From the NCBI RefSeq assembly GCF_030846775.1, contig NZ_CP132910.1:3320001-3384000 (forward strand): a DNA stretch of 64,000 nucleotides. The letters run 5' to 3'. The translations under genes were made by a program, and so were the position numbers. Shown in pieces: positions 17,280 to 25,278 of this stretch. Under the pieces are notes generated by a model that made no database searches, had not been told where the DNA came from, and saw nothing but the letters and a program-made list of their open reading frames with translations. The stretch is from Geothrix sp. 21YS21S-2. GTDB lineage: Bacteria > Acidobacteriota > Holophagae > Holophagales > Holophagaceae. How positions within the stretch are numbered: the stretch's first letter is position 1; each line of letters begins with the position of its first letter.

Positions 17280-18736
17280 TGTCCTTCGCCGCCGGCTTGT
17301 GGGGGACCCTGGTCAGGGATCTTCCGCTCATCTACCCGCAGCTCCTCATCCTGGTGGCCGCCACGGTCATGCTCTGGCCGGGCGATATGTTCGTGCCCAA
17401 GGGCGGGAAGAGCCAGTGGGCCTTCATCACCGTCCTGGTCCTCGTGGCCGCGGGGTTCCTCGTCAGCCGCACGCCTCCGGGCGCGGGCTTCTCCCGCATG
17501 TATCAGGTGGACGGCATCACCCGGGGCTTCCAGTACCTGTGCCTCGCCGCGGGCGTGATCACCGTGCTCCTGAGCCAGCTTCAGCTGGACCTGCACAAGG
17601 ACCAGTCCGTGGAGTACTACTCCCTGATCCTCTTCTCGGTGACGGGCATGCTGTTCCTGGTGGGGGCCACCGACCTGGTGTCCATCTACTTCTCCCTGGA
17701 GCTCATGGCGCTCTGCATCTACATCCTGGTGGCGTACTTCCGCGAACAGGAGCGGAGCATCGAGGCGGGGGTGAAGTACTTCCTGCTGGGGGCCTTCTCC
17801 AGCGGCATCCTTCTGTTCGGGATCAGCCTCCTGTTCGCCGCCACGGGCGGCGTCACCACCAACCTCGCGGACCTCAACGAGAAGCTGGCCCTTCTGCCCA
17901 TGTCCAGCAACCTGCTGGTATTCCTGGGAATCCTCATGGTGCTGGTGGGCTTCTGCTTCAAGGTGGCCGCCGTCCCCTTCCACATGTGGAGCCCGGACGC
18001 CTATGACGGCGCCCCCACGGCCATCACCGCCTTCATGTCCATGGCCCCCAAGGCGGCGTCCCTGGCGGCCTTCGCCCGCGTCTTCGGATCGGGCTTCGGC
18101 GGCCTCCACGGCGAGTGGATGGCGCCCCTGGCCTTCGTGGCCGGAGCCAGCATGATCCTGGGCAACATCGCCGCCCTCCGTCAGCAGACCATGAAGCGGC
18201 TGCTGGCCTATTCCAGCATCGCCCACGTGGGCTACATGCTGCTGGGCGTGCTCAGCTCCAACGTTCCGGGCGGGGTGCAGGCCATCTGGCTCTACATGCT
18301 CACCTACCTGCTCATGCAGAGCGGGGCCTTCGGCATCATCATCTACCTCCAAGGCAAGGGCGAAGGGGAGCGCATCGAGGACTTCCGGGGGCTGTCCCGC
18401 ACCCGGCCGGTGCTGGCCTTCGCCATGATGGTCATCCTGCTGAGCCTGGCGGGCATACCGCCCCTGGTGGGCTTCTTCAGCAAGTTCTACCTGTTCAAGC
18501 TGGCCATCGAGCAGGGCCACGTCACCCTCACGGTCATCGCGCTGCTCACCAGCGCCGTGGCGGCCTACTACTACCTGGCCGTGGTGGCGGCGATGTACTT
18601 CAAGGAGCCCGCCGAAGGCGAAGTCAAGCCCATGGGCGGGATCACCGGCCTGGTGGTGGGCGTCTCCTGCGCCCTGGTGCTGGTGGGGACCCTCTTTGGG
18701 GCCTACCTGCTGGACTGGGCCGCCACGATCCTCTAG
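17279..18736 (+). CDS. nuoN: NADH-quinone oxidoreductase subunit N
   Basis: 485 residues, about 14 membrane helices, antiporter-like. YFSLELMALCIYILVAYF, FHMWSPDAYDGAPTAITAF and AYSSIAHVGYMLLG mark NuoN. It is the last gene of the nuo run and is followed by a perfect hairpin without a T-tract, then the atp genes on the same strand. Confidence 0.95.
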   Translation: MSFAAGLWGTLVRDLPLIYPQLLILVAATVMLWPGDMFVPKGGKSQWAFITVLVLVAAGFLVSRTPPGAGFSRMYQVDGITRGFQYLCLAAGVITVLLSQLQLDLHKDQSVEYYSLILFSVTGMLFLVGATDLVSIYFSLELMALCIYILVAYFREQERSIEAGVKYFLLGAFSSGILLFGISLLFAATGGVTTNLADLNEKLALLPMSSNLLVFLGILMVLVGFCFKVAAVPFHMWSPDAYDGAPTAITAFMSMAPKAASLAAFARVFGSGFGGLHGEWMAPLAFVAGASMILGNIAALRQQTMKRLLAYSSIAHVGYMLLGVLSSNVPGGVQAIWLYMLTYLLMQSGAFGIIIYLQGKGEGERIEDFRGLSRTRPVLAFAMMVILLSLAGIPPLVGFFSKFYLFKLAIEQGHVTLTVIALLTSAVAAYYYLAVVAAMYFKEPAEGEVKPMGGITGLVVGVSCALVLVGTLFGAYLLDWAATIL

Positions 18737-18750
18737 AGCACCTGGTCCCG

Positions 18751-18785
18751 TCGCCGGCAGCCTCCCCCCGGGGGACTGCCGGCGA
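18751..18785 (+). other. Hairpin between nuo and atp blocks
   Basis: TCGCCGGCAG (18751-18760) pairs perfectly with CTGCCGGCGA (18776-18785), with additional CCCCC/GGGGG pairing inside. No T-tract follows, so it is more likely an mRNA processing/stability element or a factor-dependent terminator. TACAAT at 18793-18798 just downstream could be a -10 for the atp genes, without a convincing -35. Confidence 0.55.
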
Positions 18786-18830
18786 TGGCCGTTACAATAG
18801 GCGATAATCAGACCAGAGGCGGGTGCCGGC

Positions 18831-19109
18831 ATGCTGTTCCAGCGCAAGGACAAGGGGGTCGATCCCCGTGAACGGGCCCTGTGGGGCGATCTCATGGGGC
18901 TGGGCATGGTGTTTCCCATCGCCTTCGTCGCGGGCTTCTTCCTGGGGCGCTGGATCGGAGGGCTCTTCGGGCACCCCCGGGCCGGCATGTGGGTGGGCCT
19001 GGCGTGGGGCGTGGCCACGGGTTTCTGGGAGCTGTACAAGACCACCGTGCGGCTGGACCGCTATGACGAGGCCGAAAAAAAGGAGAAGGACGATTCCCAT
19101 GGCGGCTGA
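18831..19109 (+). CDS. atpZ: AtpZ/AtpI-family F1F0 assembly protein
   Basis: 92 residues with two membrane helices (about 20-45 and 50-70) connected by GGLFGHPRAG and ending in a charged KKEKDD tail. This is the layout of the AtpZ/AtpI (PF09527) small membrane proteins found upstream of F0 genes, which help c-ring assembly or act as a Mg/Ca channel. It overlaps the next gene by 11 nt. Confidence 0.75.
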   Translation: MLFQRKDKGVDPRERALWGDLMGLGMVFPIAFVAGFFLGRWIGGLFGHPRAGMWVGLAWGVATGFWELYKTTVRLDRYDEAEKKEKDDSHGG

Positions 19110-19476
19110 GGACGGGGGGACCCACCACCTGGTCCGCATCAACCGGATCCAGCTGGCCCTGGTGCCCCTGGGCGCGGCGGGGTGGGGTCTCGCGCGGTCC
19201 TGGCGGGGGGCCCTGGTGTTCGCGGCGGGCGGCGCGGCCAGCCTCCTGTTCTGGAACCTCCACCGGTGGGTGGTGACGGGCATGCTGACCCCTTCGGTGA
19301 GGCGGAGGTGGCTCTTCGGGTTCCTGGTACTGGCCAAACTGGCGTTGATCGTGCTTCTCCTGCGTGGGATGATGGTCTGCTTCCCTTCGGAAGTCCTACC
19401 CTTCGTCACCGGGATTCTCCTTTTCAGCGTTTCCATCGTGCTGGAAGCGTTATGGTTGATCTTCCGGCCTGACTGA
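19099..19476 (+). CDS. atpI: ATP synthase subunit I-like membrane protein
   Basis: 125 residues from the ATG at 19099 (AAGGA 9 nt upstream) that overlaps atpZ. Four hydrophobic segments with an RINRIQLALV start and a positively charged loop (TPSVRRRW). Size, topology and its place between atpZ and atpB fit the poorly conserved ATP synthase I (AtpI/UncI) family. The primary sequence alone would not prove the call; context carries most of the weight. Confidence 0.65.
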   Translation: MAAEDGGTHHLVRINRIQLALVPLGAAGWGLARSWRGALVFAAGGAASLLFWNLHRWVVTGMLTPSVRRRWLFGFLVLAKLALIVLLLRGMMVCFPSEVLPFVTGILLFSVSIVLEALWLIFRPD

Positions 19477-19494
19477 GCACCCGAGGTCCCCACC

Positions 19495-20226
19495 ATGGAA
19501 CACCATGCGTCCTTTCTCGCGGTCCTGCTGACCAACCTCCTGGGGCTGGCCAGGCACCCGTGGGGCGCCTTCGCCCACGGCGAGGCCCTCTCGGTCCTGG
19601 AGCGCTACGACCACCTCCTCATCTCGGTCCTGGCGGCCCTGGTGACGGTCATCCTGGTGCTGATGGTGCGGGCGAAGCTGGTGCGCGTCCCGGGCCCCCT
19701 GCAGCAGACCATGGAATACCTGGTGAGCTTCGTGCGCACCCTGGTGTCGGACAACGTGGCGCACCATCCGGACCGCTACGTGCCCCTCATCGGCACCCTG
19801 GGCGTCTTCGTCCTGCTGAACAACCTCTTCGGCCTGATCCCCGGCCTGGGCTCGGGCACGGCCAACTACAACGTGACCCTGGGCTGCGCCCTGGTGGTGT
19901 TCCTCTACTACAACTTCCACGGCATGCGCGAGCACGGCGTCGGGAAGTACCTGGGCCACTTCGCGGGCCCGGTGTGGTTCCTGTGGATCCTCATGTGGCC
20001 GCTCGAGGTCCTGGGCCTGTTCTCCCGGATTCTCAGCCACAGCCTGCGCCTGTTCGGCAACATCGCCGGCGAGCACGTGGTGACCGGCATCTTCTTCGGC
20101 CTGGCCCCCCTGGTGGTGCCGGTGCCCCTGGCGATCATGGGCCTGTTCTTCGGCCTGATCCAGACCTTCGTGTTCATCATGCTCGCCACGATCTACGTGT
20201 CCGGAGCCGTCGCGCACGAGCACTAG
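19495..20226 (+). CDS. atpB: F1F0 ATP synthase subunit a
   Basis: 243 residues, five to six membrane helices. [14 protein letters not shown] holds the essential stator arginine (R185), and [19 protein letters not shown] is the conserved final helix. It forms the proton half-channels against the c-ring. GAGG lies about 9 nt before the ATG. It is followed by atpE after 61 nt. Confidence 0.95.
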   Translation: MEHHASFLAVLLTNLLGLARHPWGAFAHGEALSVLERYDHLLISVLAALVTVILVLMVRAKLVRVPGPLQQTMEYLVSFVRTLVSDNVAHHPDRYVPLIGTLGVFVLLNNLFGLIPGLGSGTANYNVTLGCALVVFLYYNFHGMREHGVGKYLGHFAGPVWFLWILMWPLEVLGLFSRILSHSLRLFGNIAGEHVVTGIFFGLAPLVVPVPLAIMGLFFGLIQTFVFIMLATIYVSGAVAHEH

Positions 20227-20287
20227 CCCCGTTTCCAACCGGACGTCGGGATTCCGAACCCCGCGCCCCCCTTTTCCGAGGTTTCCC

Positions 20288-20584
20288 ATGAAGAAGTTCT
20301 TCGTCACCGCCTTCCTGTTCACCCTGGCCGTCGCCGCCTTCGCCCAGGTCCCCGGCGCCGCCGCCCCCGGCATCTTCGAAGGCAAGTTCCTGGCCCACAT
20401 CGCTCTCGCCATCGCGGCCGCCGGCTGCGGCATGGCCCAGGGCAAGGCCGTGGTCGCCGCCTGCGAGGGCATCGCGCGCAACCCCCAGGCCGCCGGCAAC
20501 ATCCGCACGACCATGATCATCGGCCTGGCCCTCATCGAGGCCCTGGTGATCTACGTGCTCGTGGCCGCCTTCGCCGTCAAGTAG
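20288..20584 (+). CDS. atpE: F1F0 ATP synthase subunit c with N-terminal signal-like extension
   Basis: 98 residues, longer than the usual ~75-85. Residues 1-19 look like a cleavable signal peptide (MKKFF, hydrophobic core, AFA before Q20). The c hairpin follows: helix 1 with GCGMAQGKA (Q51), the loop with ARNPQA, and helix 2 with ALIEALVIY, where E84 is the ion-carrying acid and Y89 is present. The Ser/Thr that completes a sodium site after the Glu is Ala/Leu here, favouring H+ (inference). No atpF or F1 genes follow; a strong terminator closes the unit. Confidence 0.93.
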   Translation: MKKFFVTAFLFTLAVAAFAQVPGAAAPGIFEGKFLAHIALAIAAAGCGMAQGKAVVAACEGIARNPQAAGNIRTTMIIGLALIEALVIYVLVAAFAVK

Positions 20585-20595
20585 ACCGGAGTCCA

Positions 20596-20631
20596 CCGGG
20601 ACGGGGCCCGCGCCCCGTCCCGGTTTTTATT
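20596..20631 (+). terminator. Rho-independent terminator after atpE
   Basis: A perfect 12-bp stem (20596-20607 with 20612-20623, arms beginning CCGGGACGGGGC) with a 4-nt loop is followed by TTTTTATT. It ends the atpZ-I-B-E unit and explains why no further ATP synthase genes are co-transcribed. Confidence 0.92.
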
Positions 20632-20727
20632 CAAAGAAATCCTTAGCTTTCGTCGTTTTTTTCGCAGTACAATCCTCCACGGCAATTGGCGGTGAGGTTG
20701 TCTTCAATATTCGAATATGGAGGCCCC

Positions 20728-21066
20728 ATGTTGAACATTCAGACCCGCCAGGAAGGCAACGCATCCGTCGTTACCATCCAGGGCAAGGTCAACTTCGAGG
20801 TGACGGCCCAGCTGCGGGACGTGATCCGGGACACCGTGACCACGCTCCAGCCCAAGCTGCTCGTCATCAACCTCGAGAGCGTGTCCTTCATCGATTCCTC
20901 GGGGTTGGGGCTTCTCGTGGCCGCCCGGAACAGCGTGGACAAGAACAACGGCAAGCTCCACCTCTGCGCCCTTCCGCCCCAGGTGAAGAAGACCTTCGAC
21001 CAGACGAACCTCACGAACTACTTCTCCATCTTCACGACGGAGCAGGACGCGCTTCGCGGGGCCTGA
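20728..21066 (+). CDS. STAS-domain anti-anti-sigma factor
   Basis: 112 residues from the ATG at 20728, with TGGAGG 5 nt upstream. A single STAS fold with IDSSGLGLL, where S58 is the expected phosphoserine of SpoIIAA/RsbV-type proteins. These proteins release sigma factors, or other targets, from a kinase/anti-sigma partner. The next gene, 3 nt downstream, encodes a matching phosphatase. The kinase (RsbW-like) is absent from the window. Confidence 0.88.
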   Translation: MLNIQTRQEGNASVVTIQGKVNFEVTAQLRDVIRDTVTTLQPKLLVINLESVSFIDSSGLGLLVAARNSVDKNNGKLHLCALPPQVKKTFDQTNLTNYFSIFTTEQDALRGA

Positions 21067-21069
21067 GGC

Positions 21070-22236
21070 ATGCAAAAAGGCGTCGTGCTGGTCGTCGATG
21101 ACGAAGCGCCCATACGGGATATCCTCAGCTTCTACCTCAAGCGCGCCGGCTACACGGTCCTCCTGGCCGAAAACGGCCGGGTGGCCCTGGACGAGATGGC
21201 GAAGCTGCAGCCCGACCTCATCCTTTCGGACCTCCGGATGCCGGAGATGGCCGGGGATGAGCTCTGCCAGGCGGTGAAGGGGAACCCCCGCACCCGGGAC
21301 ACGTTCTTCGTGCTCGTGTCGGCCCTGGACGGCACGGCCTCCAAGATCGGCGGGCTGAACCTGGGCGCCGACGACATGATCTCCAAGCCCTTCCACGCCC
21401 AGGAGGTGATGGCGAAGGTGGAATCGGCCTTCCGCATCATCGGCATGCAGAAGGAGATCAAGCGCCAGAACCTGGAACTGACCCGTTTCCAGGAACGGAT
21501 GACCGCCGAGTTGAGTCTCGCGGCGCGCCTCCAGGTGGGCCTGCTGCCGCCCATCCCGGGGCAGGCGGGAAACATCCGCTACACCCACCGCTATCTGCCC
21601 GCGGAGGGCATCGGTGGGGACATCTACGCCATCCTCAACCTGCCCGACGACAGCGTGGCCCTGATGATTGCCGACGTGAGCGGGCACGGCGTGACCGCCG
21701 CCCTCATCTCCGCCATGGTGAAGACCTGCTTCGAGAACCAGGTGCGCTTCGGCCACGGACCCCTGGCCTGGGCCCAGGCCATGAACCGGGACCTGGCGCG
21801 CAGCACGCTGGCGGAGCAGTTCGCGACGGCCTTCCTGGCGCGCCTGGACCCGGCCTCCGATATCCTGCAGTACGTTGCCGCGGGCCATGTGGCGCCGATG
21901 CTCATCTCCCAGGGTGCTTCCGGCGGTCCGCGGATCCCCACGGTCCTGGGGGAGCGGGGCTTCATGCTGGGCATCGACGAGGGCCTCCAGTTCCACCAGC
22001 AGACCTGCCCCTTCATGAAGGGCGACCGGCTCATCGTCTACACGGATGGTCTGGTGGAGGTGGAGCGGGAGGACCGGTCGTTCCTGGGGGACGAGGGTCT
22101 CCTGGAGATCTGCTCCGACCTGCCCGCCGACGAGGAGGCGGCAGCGGACCACATCGTTCACCGGGCGGTGACCTTCAACGACTCCACGCCCTTCTCGGAC
22201 GACGTGACCCTCGTGGTGTTGGACAGGCTGGGATAG
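21070..22236 (+). CDS. Response regulator fused to PP2C-type SpoIIE/RsbU phosphatase
   Basis: 388 residues. The receiver domain (1-120) has DD at 10-11 and phospho-acceptor D54 in LILSDLRMP. A coiled linker (about 130-160) leads into a PP2C_SIG phosphatase (about 170-385) with AEGIGGDIYAI, DVSGHG and a C-terminal FSDDVTLVVL. Phosphorylated input would activate dephosphorylation of the neighbouring STAS protein, so the two form a partner-switching module. It starts 3 nt after the STAS gene. The upstream histidine kinase is not local. Confidence 0.9.
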   Translation: MQKGVVLVVDDEAPIRDILSFYLKRAGYTVLLAENGRVALDEMAKLQPDLILSDLRMPEMAGDELCQAVKGNPRTRDTFFVLVSALDGTASKIGGLNLGADDMISKPFHAQEVMAKVESAFRIIGMQKEIKRQNLELTRFQERMTAELSLAARLQVGLLPPIPGQAGNIRYTHRYLPAEGIGGDIYAILNLPDDSVALMIADVSGHGVTAALISAMVKTCFENQVRFGHGPLAWAQAMNRDLARSTLAEQFATAFLARLDPASDILQYVAAGHVAPMLISQGASGGPRIPTVLGERGFMLGIDEGLQFHQQTCPFMKGDRLIVYTDGLVEVEREDRSFLGDEGLLEICSDLPADEEAAADHIVHRAVTFNDSTPFSDDVTLVVLDRLG

Positions 22237-22261
22237 CAGGCACCTCCAACGGTGGGCATCC

Positions 22262-22666
22262 CTATCCGGAGCGGTCCCCCTTGGCCGGACGGCCGGGTCG
22301 GACCAGATCCCACCATTCGGGACGCCGGAGCACCAGTCCCGCCCAGAGCGCCACGCCCAGATAGGCCGGGAACAGGGTGTGGCTGATCCAAGGCGCTCCG
22401 AGGCGGAACTGGGCCGATGCCGCTCCGCCCAGGAAGGCCGTCAACCAGAGGGCGCCCAGGCCGGCGGTCGCCGGCCAGGCGTAGAGCAGGGCGCCGCCCA
22501 GGACCAGGAACCCGATGACCGGAACGCTGGTCTCCGCAAACCCAAGCCCCACGGTCGCCTGGACGGCAGGGTTGGCGCGCGCGACCTTCGTCAGGCCGTC
22601 CATCAACAGGAATAGCAGCGCGACTCCGCTCAGAAGGCGCCCTGTCCAGATCCGGGTGGCTGCCAT
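22262..22666 (-). CDS. DoxX-like membrane protein
   Basis: 134 residues with four hydrophobic helices. The pattern GVALLFLLMDGLTK at the N-terminus and the short loops match the DoxX_2/DoxX-like family (PF13564), small inner-membrane proteins of unclear function sometimes linked to redox or thiol stress. It is divergent from a TetR-type regulator, which probably controls it. An SD-like GAGGAGG on the minus strand lies directly before the ATG at 22666. Confidence 0.7.
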   Translation of the reverse strand: MAATRIWTGRLLSGVALLFLLMDGLTKVARANPAVQATVGLGFAETSVPVIGFLVLGGALLYAWPATAGLGALWLTAFLGGAASAQFRLGAPWISHTLFPAYLGVALWAGLVLRRPEWWDLVRPGRPAKGDRSG

Positions 22667-22700
22667 TTGAGACCTCCTCTCAATTCGGATGGCGATTCAA

Positions 22701-22716
22701 ATATCGTTTACCATAT
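22701..22716. promoter_or_regulatory. Candidate TetR operator between doxX-like and tetR
   Basis: ATATCGTTTACCATAT is a quasi-palindrome (6 of 8 base pairs symmetric) in the AT-rich gap between the divergent genes, ending 4 nt before the chosen TetR start. Position and symmetry fit autoregulation by the TetR protein. Confidence 0.35.
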
Positions 22717-22720
22717 CCAA

Positions 22721-23362
22721 ATGGTCAAGAGGGTCCGCCGAAACTACGACAACACCGCCCGGGCCCGGCAGGCGGCTCTGACCCGCGCGAGGGTCCTGGA
22801 GGCCGCCCGGAGGCTCTTCGCCGAGCGGGGACTGGACCGGGTGACCCTTGAAGCGGTCGCCGCCGAGGCGCAGGTGTCGCCCGCCACCATCTACGCGCAA
22901 TTCAAGTCGAAGGCGGGGCTGCTGGGAGCCTTGATGGAGGCGTCCATGTTCAATGACCGATATCGGGCCTTGGCGGAGAAGGCGGATTCCGCAGGGGACC
23001 CGGTGGACGTGATGCGGGTGACCGCCTCCATCGCACGCACCATCTACGACGGTGAAAAAGAGCAGCTCGGCCTCGTCCGCGGGGCCGCGGCCTTTTCCCC
23101 TGAACTCCGGGCTGTCGAGCAGCGTTTCGAACAACTCCGGTACGACCTCCAGGCGGCCCGGGTGCGGCGGGTCCTGGAGGAAGGCTTCGCCAGGCCCGGC
23201 CTGGGCCTGGATCAGGCCCGGGACATCATGTGGATGGTCACGGGAAGGGACCTGTACCGCATGCTGGTCGTGGAGCGGGCCTGGACTTCGGATGCCTACG
23301 AACAGTGGCTTTTCGAGACCCTCAGGCGGACCTTGCTTTCCGGGCAAACGGGTCCGGACTAG
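22721..23362 (+). CDS. TetR/AcrR-family transcriptional regulator
   Basis: 213 residues from the ATG at 22721. The DNA-binding helix-turn-helix is at about 15-65, with ARRLFAERGLDRVTLEAVAA and the recognition part SPATIYAQFKSKAGLL. The C-terminal ligand-binding domain is divergent, as is normal. It would be a one-component repressor of the divergent DoxX-like gene and itself. A TTG at 22667 would add 18 residues but overlaps the operator region; the ATG lacks a good ribosome site, so a leaderless message is possible. Its stop codon overlaps the stop of the convergent hldD. Confidence 0.88.
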   Translation: MVKRVRRNYDNTARARQAALTRARVLEAARRLFAERGLDRVTLEAVAAEAQVSPATIYAQFKSKAGLLGALMEASMFNDRYRALAEKADSAGDPVDVMRVTASIARTIYDGEKEQLGLVRGAAAFSPELRAVEQRFEQLRYDLQAARVRRVLEEGFARPGLGLDQARDIMWMVTGRDLYRMLVVERAWTSDAYEQWLFETLRRTLLSGQTGPD

Positions 23363-24297
23363 CCCAGCTCGGCCAGGGTCAGGCGGATGCCCTCCTCCAG
23401 CTCCGTCATGGGCTTCGCGTAGCCCGCGGCACGCAGGCTGGTCAGGTCGGCCTGGGTGAAGCTCTGGTACTTCCCGGCCAGTTCCTGGGGGAAGGGGATG
23501 TAGTCGACGCGGCCCTTGCCCAGGTGGGCGATGAGGGCCTGGGCGATGGCGTTGAAGCTCCTCGCCTTGCCGGTGCCGGCGTTGAAGATGCCCTGGGCCA
23601 CGGGGCCCTGGGCGAAGTGGAGGCCGATGTCGACGATGTCCCCCACGAACACGAAGTCCCGCACCTGCTCGCCGTCGCCGTAGCCGCCGGTGCCGGTGAA
23701 GAGGCGGCAGGCGCCCTCCTCGCGCAGCTGCCGGAGGAGCTGGTGGAGCACGGACATCATGCGGCCCTTGTGGTCCTCCCGGGGGCCGTAGACGTTGAAG
23801 TAGCGAAGGCCCACCACCGTGCTCCGCACCTGGGGCAGAAGGTGGCGGACGTGCTGGTCGAACAGGAGCTTCGAGTAGCCGTAGACGTTGAGGGGGCGCT
23901 CGTTGGCGGGGTCCGGGACGAAGGCGGGGCCGGGGCCGTAGGTGGCGGCGCTGGAGGCGTACACGAAGGGGATGGCCTTGGAGAGGGCGTAGTTCAGGAG
24001 GGCCTTGGAGTCCCCGAAGTTGTTCTCGAGCATGTAGCGGCCGTCGCCGCCCATGGTGTCGGAGCAGGCGCCGTTGTGGAGGATGGCGTCGGCCTGGAGG
24101 TCGAAGGTGCCGGCGTCGAGGCGGGACCGGAAGGCCCGCTTGTCCATGTAGTCCTGGATGACCAGGTCCGAGAGGTTCCGGAACTTCTCGGAGCGTTCGA
24201 GGTTGTCCACCACCAGGATATCGGTGCGGCCCCTCCGGTTGAGCTCCTTGACGACGTTGCTGCCGATGAACCCGGCGCCTCCGGTAACGATGATCAC
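23359..24297 (-). CDS. hldD: ADP-L-glycero-D-manno-heptose 6-epimerase
   Basis: 312 residues from a GTG start at 24297, chosen because AAGGAGGA lies 4 nt upstream and the Rossmann motif VTGGAGFIGSNVV begins at once. Short-chain epimerase signature Y139-x3-K143 in NVYGYSK, and RYFNVYGPRE. HldD inverts C6 of ADP-heptose, the last step of heptose donor synthesis for the LPS inner core. Two GT9 glycosyltransferases upstream on the same strand fit a heptose pathway. It overlaps the convergent tetR by 4 nt. Confidence 0.9.
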   Translation of the reverse strand: MIIVTGGAGFIGSNVVKELNRRGRTDILVVDNLERSEKFRNLSDLVIQDYMDKRAFRSRLDAGTFDLQADAILHNGACSDTMGGDGRYMLENNFGDSKALLNYALSKAIPFVYASSAATYGPGPAFVPDPANERPLNVYGYSKLLFDQHVRHLLPQVRSTVVGLRYFNVYGPREDHKGRMMSVLHQLLRQLREEGACRLFTGTGGYGDGEQVRDFVFVGDIVDIGLHFAQGPVAQGIFNAGTGKARSFNAIAQALIAHLGKGRVDYIPFPQELAGKYQSFTQADLTSLRAAGYAKPMTELEEGIRLTLAELG

Positions 24298-24323
24298 GGG
24301 GTCCTCCTTGTATGGATTATCGC

Positions 24324-25274
24324 TCAGCCGTCGCGTTCGGGGCTGGAATCCCCGAAGCGGGCCATCCAGGTGGGGCCGACCTCGGCCAGGATCATGGCGC
24401 CCAGGATGATGCCGCCTCCCGCCAGCTGGAGGGCCGAGAGGCGTTCCCGGATCCCGGGCACCCACCCGGTCATGGCCAGGAGGGCCGTGAACACGGGCTC
24501 CAGGGAGTAGAGGATGGCGGCCTCGGTGCTGCCCAGGTGGGCCTGGAGGGTGGACATGAGGTAGAACGCCAGGGCGGTGGCGAGGATGCCGAGGTAGGCC
24601 AGGGCCACCCATACGCCCGGGGCGGCCAGGGCCTTGCGGGCCGTCTGGAAACCGTGGGGCGCGGGAAGGAGGGACGTGATGGCGAGGGAGACCGCGGCGA
24701 TGGTGGCCACCTGCATGAAGGCCAGCACCCAGCCGTTGGAGCGGCGGCTGAAGATGCCGGTGAGGGCGATATGGAATCCGCAGCCCACGGCGCACACCAG
24801 GGTCAGGGAGTCCCCGCGGTTCCAGCCGCCGAAGCTCACGCCCGGGGTGTGCACCAGCAGGAACAGGCCGACGGTGGCCACCAGGGCGCCCAGGCCGTGG
24901 GCGACCTTGAGGCGGTGCCCCAGGAGCACGCTGGCCATGGGGGTGAAGAGCACGTAGAGGCCGGTGATGAAGCCGGACTTGGTGGTCGTGGTGGTCTCGA
25001 GGCCGCTGGCCTGGAGCCAGAAGATGGCGGTGAGAAGGAGGCCCAGCCACAGGCCGTCGGTCACCGAGCGCCGCTCCAGGGGCACCTTGAGGGCCAGGAG
25101 GAGGATCCCCAGGCAGGTGGTGCCGATGAGGAAGCGCAGGCTGAGCATGGCCCCCACGCTCAGGCCGGCCTGGAGGGCGTACTTCATGCCGGCGAAGCTC
25201 GCGCCCCACACCACGGCGATCAGGAGCGTCCCCACCACGGCGGACGTGTGTTTCAGACCTCTGGAATCCGGCAC
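24324..25274 (-). CDS. EamA/DMT-family transporter
   Basis: 316 residues and ten hydrophobic helices arranged as two EamA repeats (about 12-145 and 160-295). AVVWGASFAGMKYAL and the second-repeat LAFYLMSTLQAHLGSTEAAILYSLEP are characteristic (the latter covering the conserved E-P turn). These drug/metabolite transporters move small metabolites; the substrate is not predictable. It lies between DUF1573 and hldD, probably in one operon (gaps of 4 and 26 nt). Confidence 0.88.
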   Translation of the reverse strand: MPDSRGLKHTSAVVGTLLIAVVWGASFAGMKYALQAGLSVGAMLSLRFLIGTTCLGILLLALKVPLERRSVTDGLWLGLLLTAIFWLQASGLETTTTTKSGFITGLYVLFTPMASVLLGHRLKVAHGLGALVATVGLFLLVHTPGVSFGGWNRGDSLTLVCAVGCGFHIALTGIFSRRSNGWVLAFMQVATIAAVSLAITSLLPAPHGFQTARKALAAPGVWVALAYLGILATALAFYLMSTLQAHLGSTEAAILYSLEPVFTALLAMTGWVPGIRERLSALQLAGGGIILGAMILAEVGPTWMARFGDSSPERDG

Positions 25275-25278
25275 GGCG

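Noticed and set aside
22667-22720. Upstream TTG start for the TetR regulator
   Set aside because: It would place the candidate operator inside the coding region and adds residues unlike TetR N-termini; the ATG at 22721 directly precedes the basic arm of the DNA-binding domain.
23355-23366. Overlapping stop codons of tetR and hldD as a special regulatory device
   Set aside because: A 4-nt overlap of convergent stops is common in compact genomes and shows no terminator structure; treated as ordinary packing.
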